DNA from: a virus
IMG/VR virus record: IMGVR_UViG_3300042449_000346
Span: 1-35,063 of that record
Direction: 5' to 3' (one strand)
Length of the DNA stretch: 35,063 nt
Shown piece by piece: positions 1 through 9,243 of the stretch. Numbering within the stretch: position 1 is the stretch's first letter; each line of letters starts with the position of its first letter. The translations under genes were made by a program, and so were the position numbers. Below the pieces are notes generated by a model, which saw only the letters and a program-made list of their open reading frames with translations, had not been told where the DNA came from and ran no database searches.

Positions 1-3000
1 CTTACACCATAAAATCCTGTAGATTTTTCCAAATACCTTTGGTTCGGTGATTTACCATCATATCCAATACTATTCGGATTTGTTGGTGTTACCGTATCAC
101 TTCCTTGACTTTCATAATGACTATAGCTTTCATTAAAAGGTGTTGACCTATAGTAATAATTTACAGTACCATCGGATTCTACTTTTTTGTAAACACATTC
201 TTTACAGAATTTATCTGCTCCTCTTTTTTTGAATTGGAAAAAATAAAGTGCTCCATTCAACCACGAATTACTAAATGTGTAAGAAGTAACACCTCCACAC
301 ATAATTTTTCCAAAAAGTTTTCTTCTTCTATAATTGTTTAATAGTTCACCGTTTCTACCCGCTGATGGTACAATTCTATAAACACCGTCTCTAAATTCGG
401 ACCAACCTGAAATTGTTCCATTTACTGTTAATTGTTCTTCAACCCAATATGGTCCTTTTTTCTTAACCTCGCCGTAATATTCACCTTTATATATACATCT
501 GGCAGTTTGATTTTTAAAACCTCCACCTTCCGTCATTGGCCATTTTGCGTGTGTCGATGCCACAGCACCTACATTATATGGGTCTCTTTCCTCACAATCT
601 TTTACATTCGCCCCAATTATCGTTACGTTATAATCATCATCTAATTGATCGTATGGTCTAACCAAATATCTATTATGTGGTGTTGGTCGATAGGTATTGA
701 AGAAGTTTTTAACGTCTACATATGTGTTCAAAGTAACCAATGAACCTCCTTGTACTCTCGCTGTTAATGGAAAAACTAAACCTTTTAATTTCATATCACC
801 ACCTCTACCTAATTCATCCTCAATAATTGTGTCATATTTCGCACAACCTTCCTCAATTTCAGTTGAGATGGTATCGGATATTGTTACGTTATTGTCAACT
901 TGTTCTAATTTAATAATCTTTACATATCCATCAGTAGCGTGACTGGTTCCCGCAACCACTTGATCGGGTAATGTATTAAATGATGTTGATATTGAATCTC
1001 GAATTATTTGATAAATTCCTTTAACTTTCCATGTACTAAAAGCATCGTCCCAAACAATTTGATATTGTTGACCGATACCTAATGTAACGTAGCTTAACGT
1101 TCCGTCACCAATAACATCAATTGTTGCAACATAAGTTTGTTTTAAAACTTCATCATCTGGCAGTGTTGATTCAACTTGACCCGAAGTGGTACTATTAATC
1201 ATATAACCATTAAAACCACTTCCAGTAGGTCTGAAATATAAATCGTCATCAATATCAACAACTCCACTATAACCATCAGTGGTTATTGTTGGTGTTAGCA
1301 CCCATCCACTTTGTGATTGATTTGGTTTTGCTTGAACGTCGGCAGTCTCACCGGCGTCTAATGTTAATGAAGTGAAATTATTATCGCAATCAACATAACT
1401 AATGGTAACAGTTGTGGTTCCCGTATTATTAAATGAATACTTATCACATGTTCCTGAAGGTCTGCTTGTTGAATATTTTTCACCAAGATAGAAATTGGTT
1501 GCAACTGTTGTACCAGTATAATCTTCAATATCAATTGGTGGAACTGCGTTAATTGTTTGATTTGCTGTATCATCTTCAGTACAATCATAACAATCGGGAT
1601 AGGTAATTAAACTAAGTACCATTATATTATTGAACTGGTATTCCTTTGCTCTTTGAAACATTTTTGCCGCAGCTTTATTCGAAACACCCGTGCTTGAAAG
1701 TAATTCTGCTATACCTACAAATACCGATAATACTAATTCTTTAAATAACAAACTGATTCGTAAACCAATGTATTCGACAAAATTTAATATTGTGGTAATA
1801 AAAAATCCAAATTTATGATTTCTAACCGCATCATTTATTGGGAAATAGTTTATTCTATTTGAACAATCCCCTTCAGCTGGCCATATTTCTTTAATACCAA
1901 TAAACGATTCATTTCTGTCTCTAACAAAAAACTTAAATACTTTTTCCCAACTACTCGCCTTTTCAAATCGATTAATAAATTGAGATGCACTATAAACTCT
2001 ACCATATCTAAATTGGTAGAAGTAATCTTGTGGCACCCCTTTCCTATTATTATTTTTTGCCCATGTACTTAATCCAGCGATTTCTTTTAATGCGTCTGCG
2101 GGATAGTCATCGATGTTAGTACTAAATGAATATGACTTTTCATTAATCGTAGAATATCCACCAGTGTAAAGGGTGTCTCCTTGGTGGTACTCTCTAACGT
2201 TTGGAATTAAAACTTTTGCAACGTATCTATTCTCTTCTCCCGTATCATCATTTAATGTGATTCTGAAACGATAGTTTCCTTTTGTCGGTATACCTATTTT
2301 CTTATCTTGGGATTCAACAATGTCACCGAATTCATTCGTGGTTATATATCCAAGATTCATCGGTACTCTAAAAAAGAAAATACCGTCCTCACCAATTTTA
2401 CTATCTATTTGTAATTTTTCAAGTATCGGTCTTAACATGTTTGGGTTACCGTTTGAATCTTTTTGATATTCACCCGTAAACCTAATTGCTTCAATATCAC
2501 CTTTCTTGGTGGTAAGTTTACACTTTTCCCCTTGTTGGTTATCTACGTTACAATTTACACCTAATGAGTCTTCCGCAGCGTCTGAAAATGTGGACCCCAT
2601 CATAACCGCATATGGTTCTAATCTTACACCTTTCTCCCCTAAATCAAAATCTGTTCTCGTGATTCCGATTTCACATAAATCTTCATTACCCCAAAATGGA
2701 TATACATCAACTGTTTTGTCAAATGAAATAATTTGAGGTAATGCGTTCAGGTTATCTGACGCCATGTATGTGTATTTATTTTCAAATTTTTCTTCAGATA
2801 TTCCCTCATATATTAAATCATAAGGAACTAAAGATTGACAACCCATATCGGATAAATCTAAATCCACATGTACGACTTGTGTACCAAGTGGTACTCCCCA
2901 AATCATAAAGTCACCAGAGTCATTTGTTTTAACTGTATATGTGTAATATTTCTCATATACTTCCAAATATTCTTCTCTAGTTAATATGTCTTGTTGGTCA

Positions 3001-3365
3001 AAAAATGTACCTGTAGGTGTGTGTCCAGAATGTTGTTTTCTCTTAGGTAAAAGATTGTAACGATAGTTGTTATCGTCATTACTATTGGTTGATTTATACG
3101 GATAAAGGGTAGAAATGACTTGGTCTTGTTCATCTTCCAATGTTAAGGGTACAAATATTGAAACCTTTGCATTTGGAATACCAAAACCACCATTAACACT
3201 AATTCTACCACAAACCACTCCATAATCCGCACAAAGTGAGGTATACACTTCTTTTTGTGTAAATTTTAATGATAAGATTTCAAGTAAATCAAAGTCTTGT
3301 TTTAATTCGACTTTTACTACTTGGTCTTTACCGATATTTGTTGAGATTCTATGTTTCTGTACCAT
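1..3365 (-). CDS. Very large virion/baseplate-region protein with CarboxypepD_reg-like domain, C-terminus cut by left edge
   Basis: An open minus-strand frame runs from an ATG at 3365 (MVQKHRISTNIGKDQVVKVE) to the left edge without a stop, so at least 1121 residues are present and the C-terminus is missing. Residues about 50-73 (VCGRISVNGGFGIPNAKVSI) and 138-173 (VKTNDSGDFMIWGVPLG) form the two halves of a carboxypeptidase-regulatory/CnaB-like beta fold, split by an insert. Around residues 515-560 there is an unusually hydrophobic stretch (FGFFITTILNFVEYIGLRIS and following). CxxC pairs occur near residues 590 (CYDC) and 1055 (CKEC), in a generally Cys-rich protein. It follows gp25 and gp6 in one operon; in T4 this position is gene 7, a baseplate wedge protein of about 1030 residues. 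I do not recognise gp7 by sequence, so wedge or fibre-attachment protein is inference from context. Confidence 0.75.
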   Translation of the reverse strand, partial: MVQKHRISTNIGKDQVVKVELKQDFDLLEILSLKFTQKEVYTSLCADYGVVCGRISVNGGFGIPNAKVSIFVPLTLEDEQDQVISTLYPYKSTNSNDDNNYRYNLLPKRKQHSGHTPTGTFFDQQDILTREEYLEVYEKYYTYTVKTNDSGDFMIWGVPLGTQVVHVDLDLSDMGCQSLVPYDLIYEGISEEKFENKYTYMASDNLNALPQIISFDKTVDVYPFWGNEDLCEIGITRTDFDLGEKGVRLEPYAVMMGSTFSDAAEDSLGVNCNVDNQQGEKCKLTTKKGDIEAIRFTGEYQKDSNGNPNMLRPILEKLQIDSKIGEDGIFFFRVPMNLGYITTNEFGDIVESQDKKIGIPTKGNYRFRITLNDDTGEENRYVAKVLIPNVREYHQGDTLYTGGYSTINEKSYSFSTNIDDYPADALKEIAGLSTWAKNNNRKGVPQDYFYQFRYGRVYSASQFINRFEKASSWEKVFKFFVRDRNESFIGIKEIWPAEGDCSNRINYFPINDAVRNHKFGFFITTILNFVEYIGLRISLLFKELVLSVFVGIAELLSSTGVSNKAAAKMFQRAKEYQFNNIMVLSLITYPDCYDCTEDDTANQTINAVPPIDIEDYTGTTVATNFYLGEKYSTSRPSGTCDKYSFNNTGTTTVTISYVDCDNNFTSLTLDAGETADVQAKPNQSQSGWVLTPTITTDGYSGVVDIDDDLYFRPTGSGFNGYMINSTTSGQVESTLPDDEVLKQTYVATIDVIGDGTLSYVTLGIGQQYQIVWDDAFSTWKVKGIYQIIRDSISTSFNTLPDQVVAGTSHATDGYVKIIKLEQVDNNVTISDTISTEIEEGCAKYDTIIEDELGRGGDMKLKGLVFPLTARVQGGSLVTLNTYVDVKNFFNTYRPTPHNRYLVRPYDQLDDDYNVTIIGANVKDCEERDPYNVGAVASTHAKWPMTEGGGFKNQTARCIYKGEYYGEVKKKGPYWVEEQLTVNGTISGWSEFRDGVYRIVPSAGRNGELLNNYRRRKLFGKIMCGGVTSYTFSNSWLNGALYFFQFKKRGADKFCKECVYKKVESDGTVNYYYRSTPFNESYSHYESQGSDTVTPTNPNSIGYDGKSPNQRYLEKSTGFYGV

Positions 3366-3371
3366 TCCTTT

Positions 3372-3379
3372 AATAAATA
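3372..3379 (-). promoter_or_regulatory. Late-motif variant TATTTATT before the large virion gene
   Basis: In the sense direction the gap before the 3365 start reads CTATTTATTAAAGGAATG. The octamer differs in its last base from the TATTTATA found before six other late genes. It lies 6 bases from the ATG. AAAGGA abuts the start, too close for an ordinary ribosome binding site. Confidence 0.35.
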
Positions 3380-3419
3380 GAAAGTAGTTGATTTTCTATT
3401 ATAATAAAGAAAATTTTAC

Positions 3420-5252
3420 TTAGTATGTAGTCGAACCGAGAGTTTGAACCCTTATTTTAATATCTTTATTAGGGAACCTAATTTGGAATATCTGATTGTT
3501 CTTCATAAACACTACACTATTAGTTTGACGTATCTCTTTTGTTGCGGTGTCTTCATATGATTGTGATACTTGTGCTGACGAATATTCATTACCGATTTTG
3601 TTGAATACCCTAATTTTTACTACGTTCTCAACACCCGGTACATTACCAATAGAATTAGATAATTGTCCTACCATTAATGGATCTCCCATTTTTCTCTTTT
3701 CAATTCTAAAGAATTCAATAATTGATTCAATAGCGGACTTAATAATGTCACTTTGACTTTCGTTTTTATCAACAACCAAATCCACTTCTAAAGCTAAATC
3801 GATAACTTCACCACTCACAATATCCAAATAGTCGTTAATCATTCTATATTCAGAAAGATAAGATAAGATATTGTTTTTTAATGTGTTAGATACGGTATCA
3901 GTTAAATTACCTTTCTCGTCGTATGATAATAATTTAATTCTGATTTTATTATTTTCTTCCATCACGTTAACCTTCGCTGGTGCTCCGTATATTGATGGCA
4001 TTGTTTCGATTAATGATTTATAGTCATTTAAGGTAACTGCTCTATTTTGAGCCGCGAAATTATAAGAAATCATGTTTCTTATTTCTTCAATTGTCGGTTG
4101 GTCTGCACCACCTACAGCTGGAGTTACGTTGGTTACTCTTAAAGATTGTTCTACCTGTGTATTAGTTCCTGATATTGGACCGTTTATGTTAAATTCAACA
4201 GTATCTATTGACGTGATTACGTTAACCCCTAAATTGGAATCTTTACCTCCACCAATTCGATATTTCACAAATAGTGTTGAGTTATTCTTAGGTATTGCTC
4301 CTAATGAAAGGTTGTTAAGATATGTTGCTAAATTTACTTTTAATTGACCTGTAATGTAGTTGTCAAGGTTATCCATTGGATTAACTGAACCCGACCCAAA
4401 AATCATTGAGAAGTATCCTTCTGGTGTGTATTCAGTTGTAAATTTATTATTTACATCAATATACGTTCCAGCCTTGAAATTGTTCTTATCTGATGAACTT
4501 GTAGGGTTGGGTACAAATACTTTATCCTGCATTAATGATTTAACCTCATACCATTTATTTGCAATTTCAGAAAATTCCGAGTTTGTTGGATTACCAGCAA
4601 ACGTTGTACCATCTTTATGGATTACGGAAACTACTCCCAAAACATTTTGTTCAGGTAAGAATATTTTTAAAAACGGTTTTTGGTCGAACTCAGTAATAAC
4701 CTTTCTGAAAATTCTTGTTACCCCATTTACAACCGCCTCTCTTTTAGTAATAGTATATGATATTAATTTATTATTTCCGTCAAAATTTGGAATCTTTAAT
4801 CTATTTGGTTCACCTTTACTATTAAATGGATTTGAAAAATCGATGTCCTCTAATGTTTCAAATACTTGTCCTCCACCTGATACTTGTGCACCACTTTTTA
4901 TTATACCCAAGTATCTTTCATCTTCCTTATCACCTCTAACGGGTACATTTATTGAAAAGTCACATAACGCAACCGAAGGTCTATTACCCGGTAATCTTAA
5001 ACCATATGTTTTTGCAATATGAAATAATGATTGTCTTTGTTGTGCAAAGTCCAACATTGTTTCTTGCCAAACTCTATCTATATGAAAGTGTAAGTTATCC
5101 GCAACGGCAGCATTTAAATCTAATAATACTGAAAAGATAGATGCGTCATTAGTATTTTTTACTAAATCAGGATAATAATCATTAGTCAGGTTTACAAGTT
5201 CTTCCCTTAAACCCGCAAAATCTCTCGTTGCGTATGTTATTTTTTTTGCCAT
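3420..5252 (-). CDS. 6: Baseplate wedge protein, gp6-like
   Basis: This 610-residue protein resembles the T4 gp6 / phage J-family baseplate wedge subunit that joins the wedges into the ring around the hub and dilates on contraction (T4 gp6 is 660 aa). The N-terminus (ATRDFAGLREELVNLTNDYY, then DASIFSVLLDLNAAVADNLH and FHIDR) is the conserved gp6/J start. The C-terminal half (about residues 400-600) has the typical LNDYKSLIETMPSIYG and late VNVMEENN-type arm region. The ATG at 5252 follows the gp25 stop at 5254 with one base between, so the two are translationally coupled. That gp25-gp6 pairing is also seen in T4-like phages and strengthens the call. No truncation or frameshift is visible. Confidence 0.88.
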   Translation of the reverse strand: MAKKITYATRDFAGLREELVNLTNDYYPDLVKNTNDASIFSVLLDLNAAVADNLHFHIDRVWQETMLDFAQQRQSLFHIAKTYGLRLPGNRPSVALCDFSINVPVRGDKEDERYLGIIKSGAQVSGGGQVFETLEDIDFSNPFNSKGEPNRLKIPNFDGNNKLISYTITKREAVVNGVTRIFRKVITEFDQKPFLKIFLPEQNVLGVVSVIHKDGTTFAGNPTNSEFSEIANKWYEVKSLMQDKVFVPNPTSSSDKNNFKAGTYIDVNNKFTTEYTPEGYFSMIFGSGSVNPMDNLDNYITGQLKVNLATYLNNLSLGAIPKNNSTLFVKYRIGGGKDSNLGVNVITSIDTVEFNINGPISGTNTQVEQSLRVTNVTPAVGGADQPTIEEIRNMISYNFAAQNRAVTLNDYKSLIETMPSIYGAPAKVNVMEENNKIRIKLLSYDEKGNLTDTVSNTLKNNILSYLSEYRMINDYLDIVSGEVIDLALEVDLVVDKNESQSDIIKSAIESIIEFFRIEKRKMGDPLMVGQLSNSIGNVPGVENVVKIRVFNKIGNEYSSAQVSQSYEDTATKEIRQTNSVVFMKNNQIFQIRFPNKDIKIRVQTLGSTTY

Positions 5253-5253
5253 T

Positions 5254-5706
5254 TTATATGTTTATAATTACAAAGTCGGAAGAAGTGAACGTTCCGTTAT
5301 TAACCGTATAGTCAATTTTAACTTTTGCGGTATATGGTCTGGTGGAGTCGTCCGAAACTCTAAATAATCTCGCATCTTCATCTTGCGAATATAATTTATC
5401 TCTATCGGGGTCGTCTTCAGCTGACATGATATTAATTGAATTAATGTCTAAATTTGGTATATATGTTCTAACTCCTTCTCTAATTTCTTCCTCAATTAAA
5501 TTAAAGGTTACAACGTCATTTTGGTCGAAAATAAATTCATATAAACGAGTACCGAAATCCGGTAAAAAATACCTACTTCCTTTTCTTGTTAATAATAGAT
5601 GAATCAAATTCGCACGAACTTCCCTTTCAGGTGTTTCTGTCATTTTTAGGTAAGTCCCCTTTGGACTATCTCTAAATGGAAAATCTATACCATATGTTAC
5701 CGCCAT
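5254..5706 (-). CDS. 25: Baseplate wedge protein, gp25-like (GPW_gp25 family)
   Basis: This 150-residue protein matches the gp25/gpW baseplate family that nucleates the sheath on the baseplate. The N-terminus has GIDFPFRDSPKGTYLKMTE. The middle has the conserved arrangement of an arginine-containing helix (REVRANLIHLLLTRKGSRYF) and LPDFGTRLYEFIFDQND, followed by an IEEEIREGVRTYIPNL segment. T4 gp25 is 132 aa, so the length is normal. It is the first gene of a baseplate operon that reads into gp6 and the large left-edge gene. The upstream gap holds a TATTTATA octamer only 3 bases from the ATG and, further up, the nrdA terminator. Late expression independent of nrdA is therefore likely (inference). 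Confidence 0.9.
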   Translation of the reverse strand: MAVTYGIDFPFRDSPKGTYLKMTETPEREVRANLIHLLLTRKGSRYFLPDFGTRLYEFIFDQNDVVTFNLIEEEIREGVRTYIPNLDINSINIMSAEDDPDRDKLYSQDEDARLFRVSDDSTRPYTAKVKIDYTVNNGTFTSSDFVIINI

Positions 5707-5709
5707 ACC

Positions 5710-5717
5710 TATAAATA
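5710..5717 (-). promoter_or_regulatory. Late-motif TATTTATA upstream of gp25
   Basis: Sense reading is TTTATATTTATAGGTATGG, with the octamer ending 3 bases before the start codon. This is one of six exact copies found in gaps ahead of tail genes. If it is a promoter, the mRNA would be nearly leaderless. Confidence 0.5.
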
Positions 5718-5743
5718 TAAACTAATATAAAATATTAATAAAC

Positions 5744-5768
5744 AAAAAATCCCGACCAAAGTCGGGAT
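5744..5768 (-). terminator. Rho-independent terminator after nrdA
   Basis: A perfect 8-bp stem, ATCCCGAC with GTCGGGAT around a 4-base loop, is followed in the minus direction by TTTTTTG. It lies 30 bases beyond the nrdA stop and ends the replication/nucleotide operon before the gp25 baseplate operon. Confidence 0.88.
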
Positions 5769-5798
5769 TATTATTCTGTACTATTCTACCTATCTGTT

Positions 5799-8234
5799 TT
5801 ATGAACCACATCCTTCACACTCAAACGGTGAATCTGTTGGTCTTTCCGATGTCATTACAACTTCGGGTGTTTGTTCACTAATTAACGTATTATTTGTAGG
5901 TACTTCTACGTTATTCACAGAAGGGGTTTGTTGTTCAACGGGTTTTGACGATGAAGTGTCAACACCCAATCCTTTAATTGCATCAACCGCCGCTCTAGTT
6001 CGTAAATAATACATACCAGTCTTTAAACCCAATTTCCAACCGAATAAATGGGCTGCCAATAATTTAGGTTTAGTTGCATTATCCACAAATAAATTCAATG
6101 ACTGTGATTGGTCAATGAACACACTTCTATTTGCAGCCATTTGTAAAACTCTCTTTTGAGACATTTCCCAAACCGTCTTATAAACTTCTTTCATTTCAGT
6201 TGGAATTTCAGGAATGTTTTGAACTGAACCATTTTCCATGATTAACTTATTCTTAATCGTATCATTCCATAATCCTAACTTCAATAAATCAGCAACCAAA
6301 TGTTTGTTAATCATAACAAACTCACCACTTAATGTTCTACGTGAATATAAGTTTGTTGTGAATGGTTCAAACGCTTCGTTATTACCTAAAATCTGTGCGG
6401 TAGATGCTGTTGGCATCGGTGCAACCAATAATGAATTTCTAACACCATAGTTAACGACATTCTTCCTTAATTTTTTCCAATCCCAACGACCTGACAAATC
6501 TTTGTCAGTTTTACCCCACATCTCAAATTGGAAAATTCCTTTTTCGATTGGTGAACCTGTAATTGATTCATAAGGTCCATGTTCCTTCGCTAAGTCATTC
6601 GAAGATGTCATAGCAGCAAAGTATATTGTTTCAAAAATGTCGGTCTGTAATTTATCTGCAACTTCTGATTCAAATGGTAAACCTAACATACAAAACACAT
6701 CCGCCAATCCTTGAACACCGAGTCCAACTGGACGATGTTTAAAGTTAGAACGTTTTGTTTCTTCCGTTGGATAGTAGTTTAAATCAATTACATTATTCAA
6801 GTTCTTAACAACTTGGTAAGTATACTCGTATAATAAATCGTGATTAAATTCGTTATCAACAATATACTTCGGTAACGCAATTGATGCTAGATTACAAACC
6901 GCTTGTTCTGTTGGTGAACTATACTCAATAATCTCAGTGCATAAGTTTGATGACTTAATGGTACCTAAATTCTTTTGGTTTGATTTATAATTCGCAGGGT
7001 CTTTATATAACATATAAGGTGTACCAGTTTCGATTTGTGCAGTTAAAATGGCATCCATTAACTTTCTTGCCTTAATCACCTTTCTACCTAAACCTTGTTG
7101 TTCATAAGATTCATATAAACGAGTAAATGCTTTGTCTTCTGGACTATCGTAAGCATCTGACAAACCAGGTGCCTCATCAGGTGAGAACAATGTCCAATCA
7201 CCATCCAATTCAACTCGTTGCATAAATAAATCGGGAGTCCACATTGCTAAGAACAAATCTCTTGCTCTCATTTCTTCTTTACCATGATTCTTTCTTAAAT
7301 CAATAAATTCAAAAACATCGGAATGCCAAGGTTCTAAATAAACCGCAAACGAACCCTTTCTCTTTCCACCCTGATTAATCCAACGTGCCACTTCATTATA
7401 GGTTTTCATCATTGGTAATAGACCATCAGATTGTCCACCAGTTCCTTTGATATAAGCGCCCTTAGCACGAACATCATGAACATGTAAACCAATACCTCCA
7501 GCCCACTTAGAAATCTTCGCAACATCTTTAATTGTATCAAACAATCCATCAATATCATCACCTTTGTTTCCAATCAAGAAACAAGAAGACATTTGTGGTC
7601 TACGTGTACCTGCGTTAAATAACGTTGGTGTCGCGTGTGTATAGAAGTGTTGTGATAAATCATCGTAGATACGAAGTGCTTCGTTAATGTTTCCTTTACA
7701 GATACCAACCGCAACTCTCATATAAAGATATTGTGGTCTTTCAACAACTCTATCTCCAATCTTTAAAAGATATGAACGCTCTAATGTTTTATAACCAAAA
7801 TAATCAAACTCTAAATCCCTTTCTTGATGAATTGCCCCATCTAAAGTTTCTCTATTTTCAATAATGAATTTATAAACTTCATCATCAATTAAAGATGATT
7901 CTTTTCCTGTTTTTGGTTCAACAAAAGAATAAAGTTCTTTAATACATTGTGAGAACTTCTTATGTGTCGTTTTATGTAGATTTGAAACTGCTAATCTTCC
8001 TGCTAACTTTGCATAGTCAGGATGAGTAGTAACCATTGCAGCCGCAGTTTCTGCTGCCAACACATCTAATTCAGTTGTTGAAATTCCGTCATATATACCT
8101 TGTGTTACTTTTAAAGTAACATATGTTGGATCGACATATTCTAAATTTAAATCACTACAGAACACACTAATTCTTCTCGTGATTTTATCATACCTCATTT
8201 CCTCTAAGGACCCGTCTCTTTTTTTTACTTTCAT
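5799..8234 (-). CDS. nrdA: Ribonucleoside-diphosphate reductase, class I, large (alpha) subunit
   Basis: This 811-residue enzyme reduces ribonucleoside diphosphates to deoxyribonucleotides with the NrdB radical subunit, feeding phage DNA synthesis. An ATP-cone regulatory domain occupies about residues 1-90 (VKKRDGSLEEMRYDKI). The active site is intact: Cys218 (MSSCFLIG), Asn430-Cys432-Glu434 (SSNLCTEI) and Cys447 (AVCNLAS). PMPTASTAQILGNNEAFEP is the conserved phosphate-binding loop. The C-terminus ends CEGCGS, giving the Cys806/Cys809 pair that re-reduces the active site. It lies 14 bases after nrdB and is the last gene of the replication operon, ahead of a strong terminator. A Pro/Thr/Val-rich linker (about residues 755-800) joins the barrel to the CxxC tail. 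No thioredoxin or glutaredoxin gene is seen in the window. Confidence 0.97.
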   Translation of the reverse strand: MKVKKRDGSLEEMRYDKITRRISVFCSDLNLEYVDPTYVTLKVTQGIYDGISTTELDVLAAETAAAMVTTHPDYAKLAGRLAVSNLHKTTHKKFSQCIKELYSFVEPKTGKESSLIDDEVYKFIIENRETLDGAIHQERDLEFDYFGYKTLERSYLLKIGDRVVERPQYLYMRVAVGICKGNINEALRIYDDLSQHFYTHATPTLFNAGTRRPQMSSCFLIGNKGDDIDGLFDTIKDVAKISKWAGGIGLHVHDVRAKGAYIKGTGGQSDGLLPMMKTYNEVARWINQGGKRKGSFAVYLEPWHSDVFEFIDLRKNHGKEEMRARDLFLAMWTPDLFMQRVELDGDWTLFSPDEAPGLSDAYDSPEDKAFTRLYESYEQQGLGRKVIKARKLMDAILTAQIETGTPYMLYKDPANYKSNQKNLGTIKSSNLCTEIIEYSSPTEQAVCNLASIALPKYIVDNEFNHDLLYEYTYQVVKNLNNVIDLNYYPTEETKRSNFKHRPVGLGVQGLADVFCMLGLPFESEVADKLQTDIFETIYFAAMTSSNDLAKEHGPYESITGSPIEKGIFQFEMWGKTDKDLSGRWDWKKLRKNVVNYGVRNSLLVAPMPTASTAQILGNNEAFEPFTTNLYSRRTLSGEFVMINKHLVADLLKLGLWNDTIKNKLIMENGSVQNIPEIPTEMKEVYKTVWEMSQKRVLQMAANRSVFIDQSQSLNLFVDNATKPKLLAAHLFGWKLGLKTGMYYLRTRAAVDAIKGLGVDTSSSKPVEQQTPSVNNVEVPTNNTLISEQTPEVVMTSERPTDSPFECEGCGS

Positions 8235-8248
8235 CTTATATTAATATT

Positions 8249-9226
8249 TTAAAAATCAATGTCATCACCAAATGCCGAATCTAAATCTTCAGTTGCTACG
8301 TTGTTAACTCCGGCTTTTTGATACTCAGCAACTCTTTTTTCAAAGAAATTAGTTTTACCTTGTAATGCAATGTTTTGCATAAAATCAAAAGGATTTTCTG
8401 AATTATATACTTTAGGACAACCTAACGCGACTAATAATCTATCTGTAACAAATTCAAGATATTGTGACATTAAATCTGAATTCATACCAATCAAACGAAC
8501 CGGTAATGCTTCAAGAATAAATTCTTTTTCAATCTCTAACGCTCCACAAATGATTTCTTTAATTCTGTCTTGTGAGATTTTGTTTTCAATATGGTTGTTA
8601 TATAAATGACAAGCAAAATCACAGTGTACTCCTTCATCACGAGAAATTAATTCGTTTGAGAAAGTTAAGCCTGGCATTAAACCTCTTTTCTTTAACCAGA
8701 ATATAGAACAGAATGAACCTGAGAAGAAGATACCTTCAACCGCAGCAAACGCTAATAATCTATCTACAAATGATTCTGAATTAATCCATTTAAGTGCCCA
8801 TTCAGCTTTCTTCTTAATTGCTGGAACAGTTTCAATTGCGTTAAACAATTTATGTTGTTCATCTTTGTCTCTTACTAACGTATCAATTAATAATGAATAC
8901 GTTTCACTATGGATATTCTCCATCATGATTTGGAAACCATAAAAGAATTTAGCCTCAGTATATTGAACCTCATTTACAAAGTTCATGGCCAAGTTTTCGT
9001 TTACGATACCGTCAGACGCCGCGAAGAACGCTAACACATGTTTAACGAAATGTTGTTCATCATCATTTAATTTATTCTCCCAATCGTTAATATCTTGACT
9101 TAAATCAATTTCTTCAGCGGTCCAAAACGATGCTTCAGATTGTTTATAGAACTTCCATAAGTCATGGTGTTCGATAGGAAAAAGGACAAAGCGTCCAGGA
9201 TTGTCTTGTAAGATTCTCTCAGTCAT
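8249..9226 (-). CDS. nrdB: Ribonucleoside-diphosphate reductase, class I, small (beta) subunit
   Basis: This 325-residue ferritin-like protein carries the di-iron/tyrosyl-radical cofactor for Nrd[13 protein letters not shown] (about residues 35-45) supplies the first carboxylate. [20 protein letters not shown] holds Glu103, His106 and the expected radical Tyr110. [13 protein letters not shown] supplies the later Glu/His ligands. The acidic C-terminus (FGDDIDF) is the likely NrdA-docking tail. The radical tyrosine is present, so it looks like a classical Ia-type subunit rather than a Tyr-less variant. Its start at 9226 is 17 bases after the helicase stop, behind an A-only leader without Shine-Dalgarno. 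The order helicase-nrdB-nrdA suggests co-expression of replication and dNTP supply. Confidence 0.96.
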   Translation of the reverse strand: MTERILQDNPGRFVLFPIEHHDLWKFYKQSEASFWTAEEIDLSQDINDWENKLNDDEQHFVKHVLAFFAASDGIVNENLAMNFVNEVQYTEAKFFYGFQIMMENIHSETYSLLIDTLVRDKDEQHKLFNAIETVPAIKKKAEWALKWINSESFVDRLLAFAAVEGIFFSGSFCSIFWLKKRGLMPGLTFSNELISRDEGVHCDFACHLYNNHIENKISQDRIKEIICGALEIEKEFILEALPVRLIGMNSDLMSQYLEFVTDRLLVALGCPKVYNSENPFDFMQNIALQGKTNFFEKRVAEYQKAGVNNVATEDLDSAFGDDIDF

Positions 9227-9243
9227 AATTTTTTTTTTAATTT

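Noticed and set aside
4360-5022. 220-codon plus-strand ORF opposite gp6
   Set aside because: It lies entirely opposite a well-supported gp6 gene, with no domain; a shadow frame.
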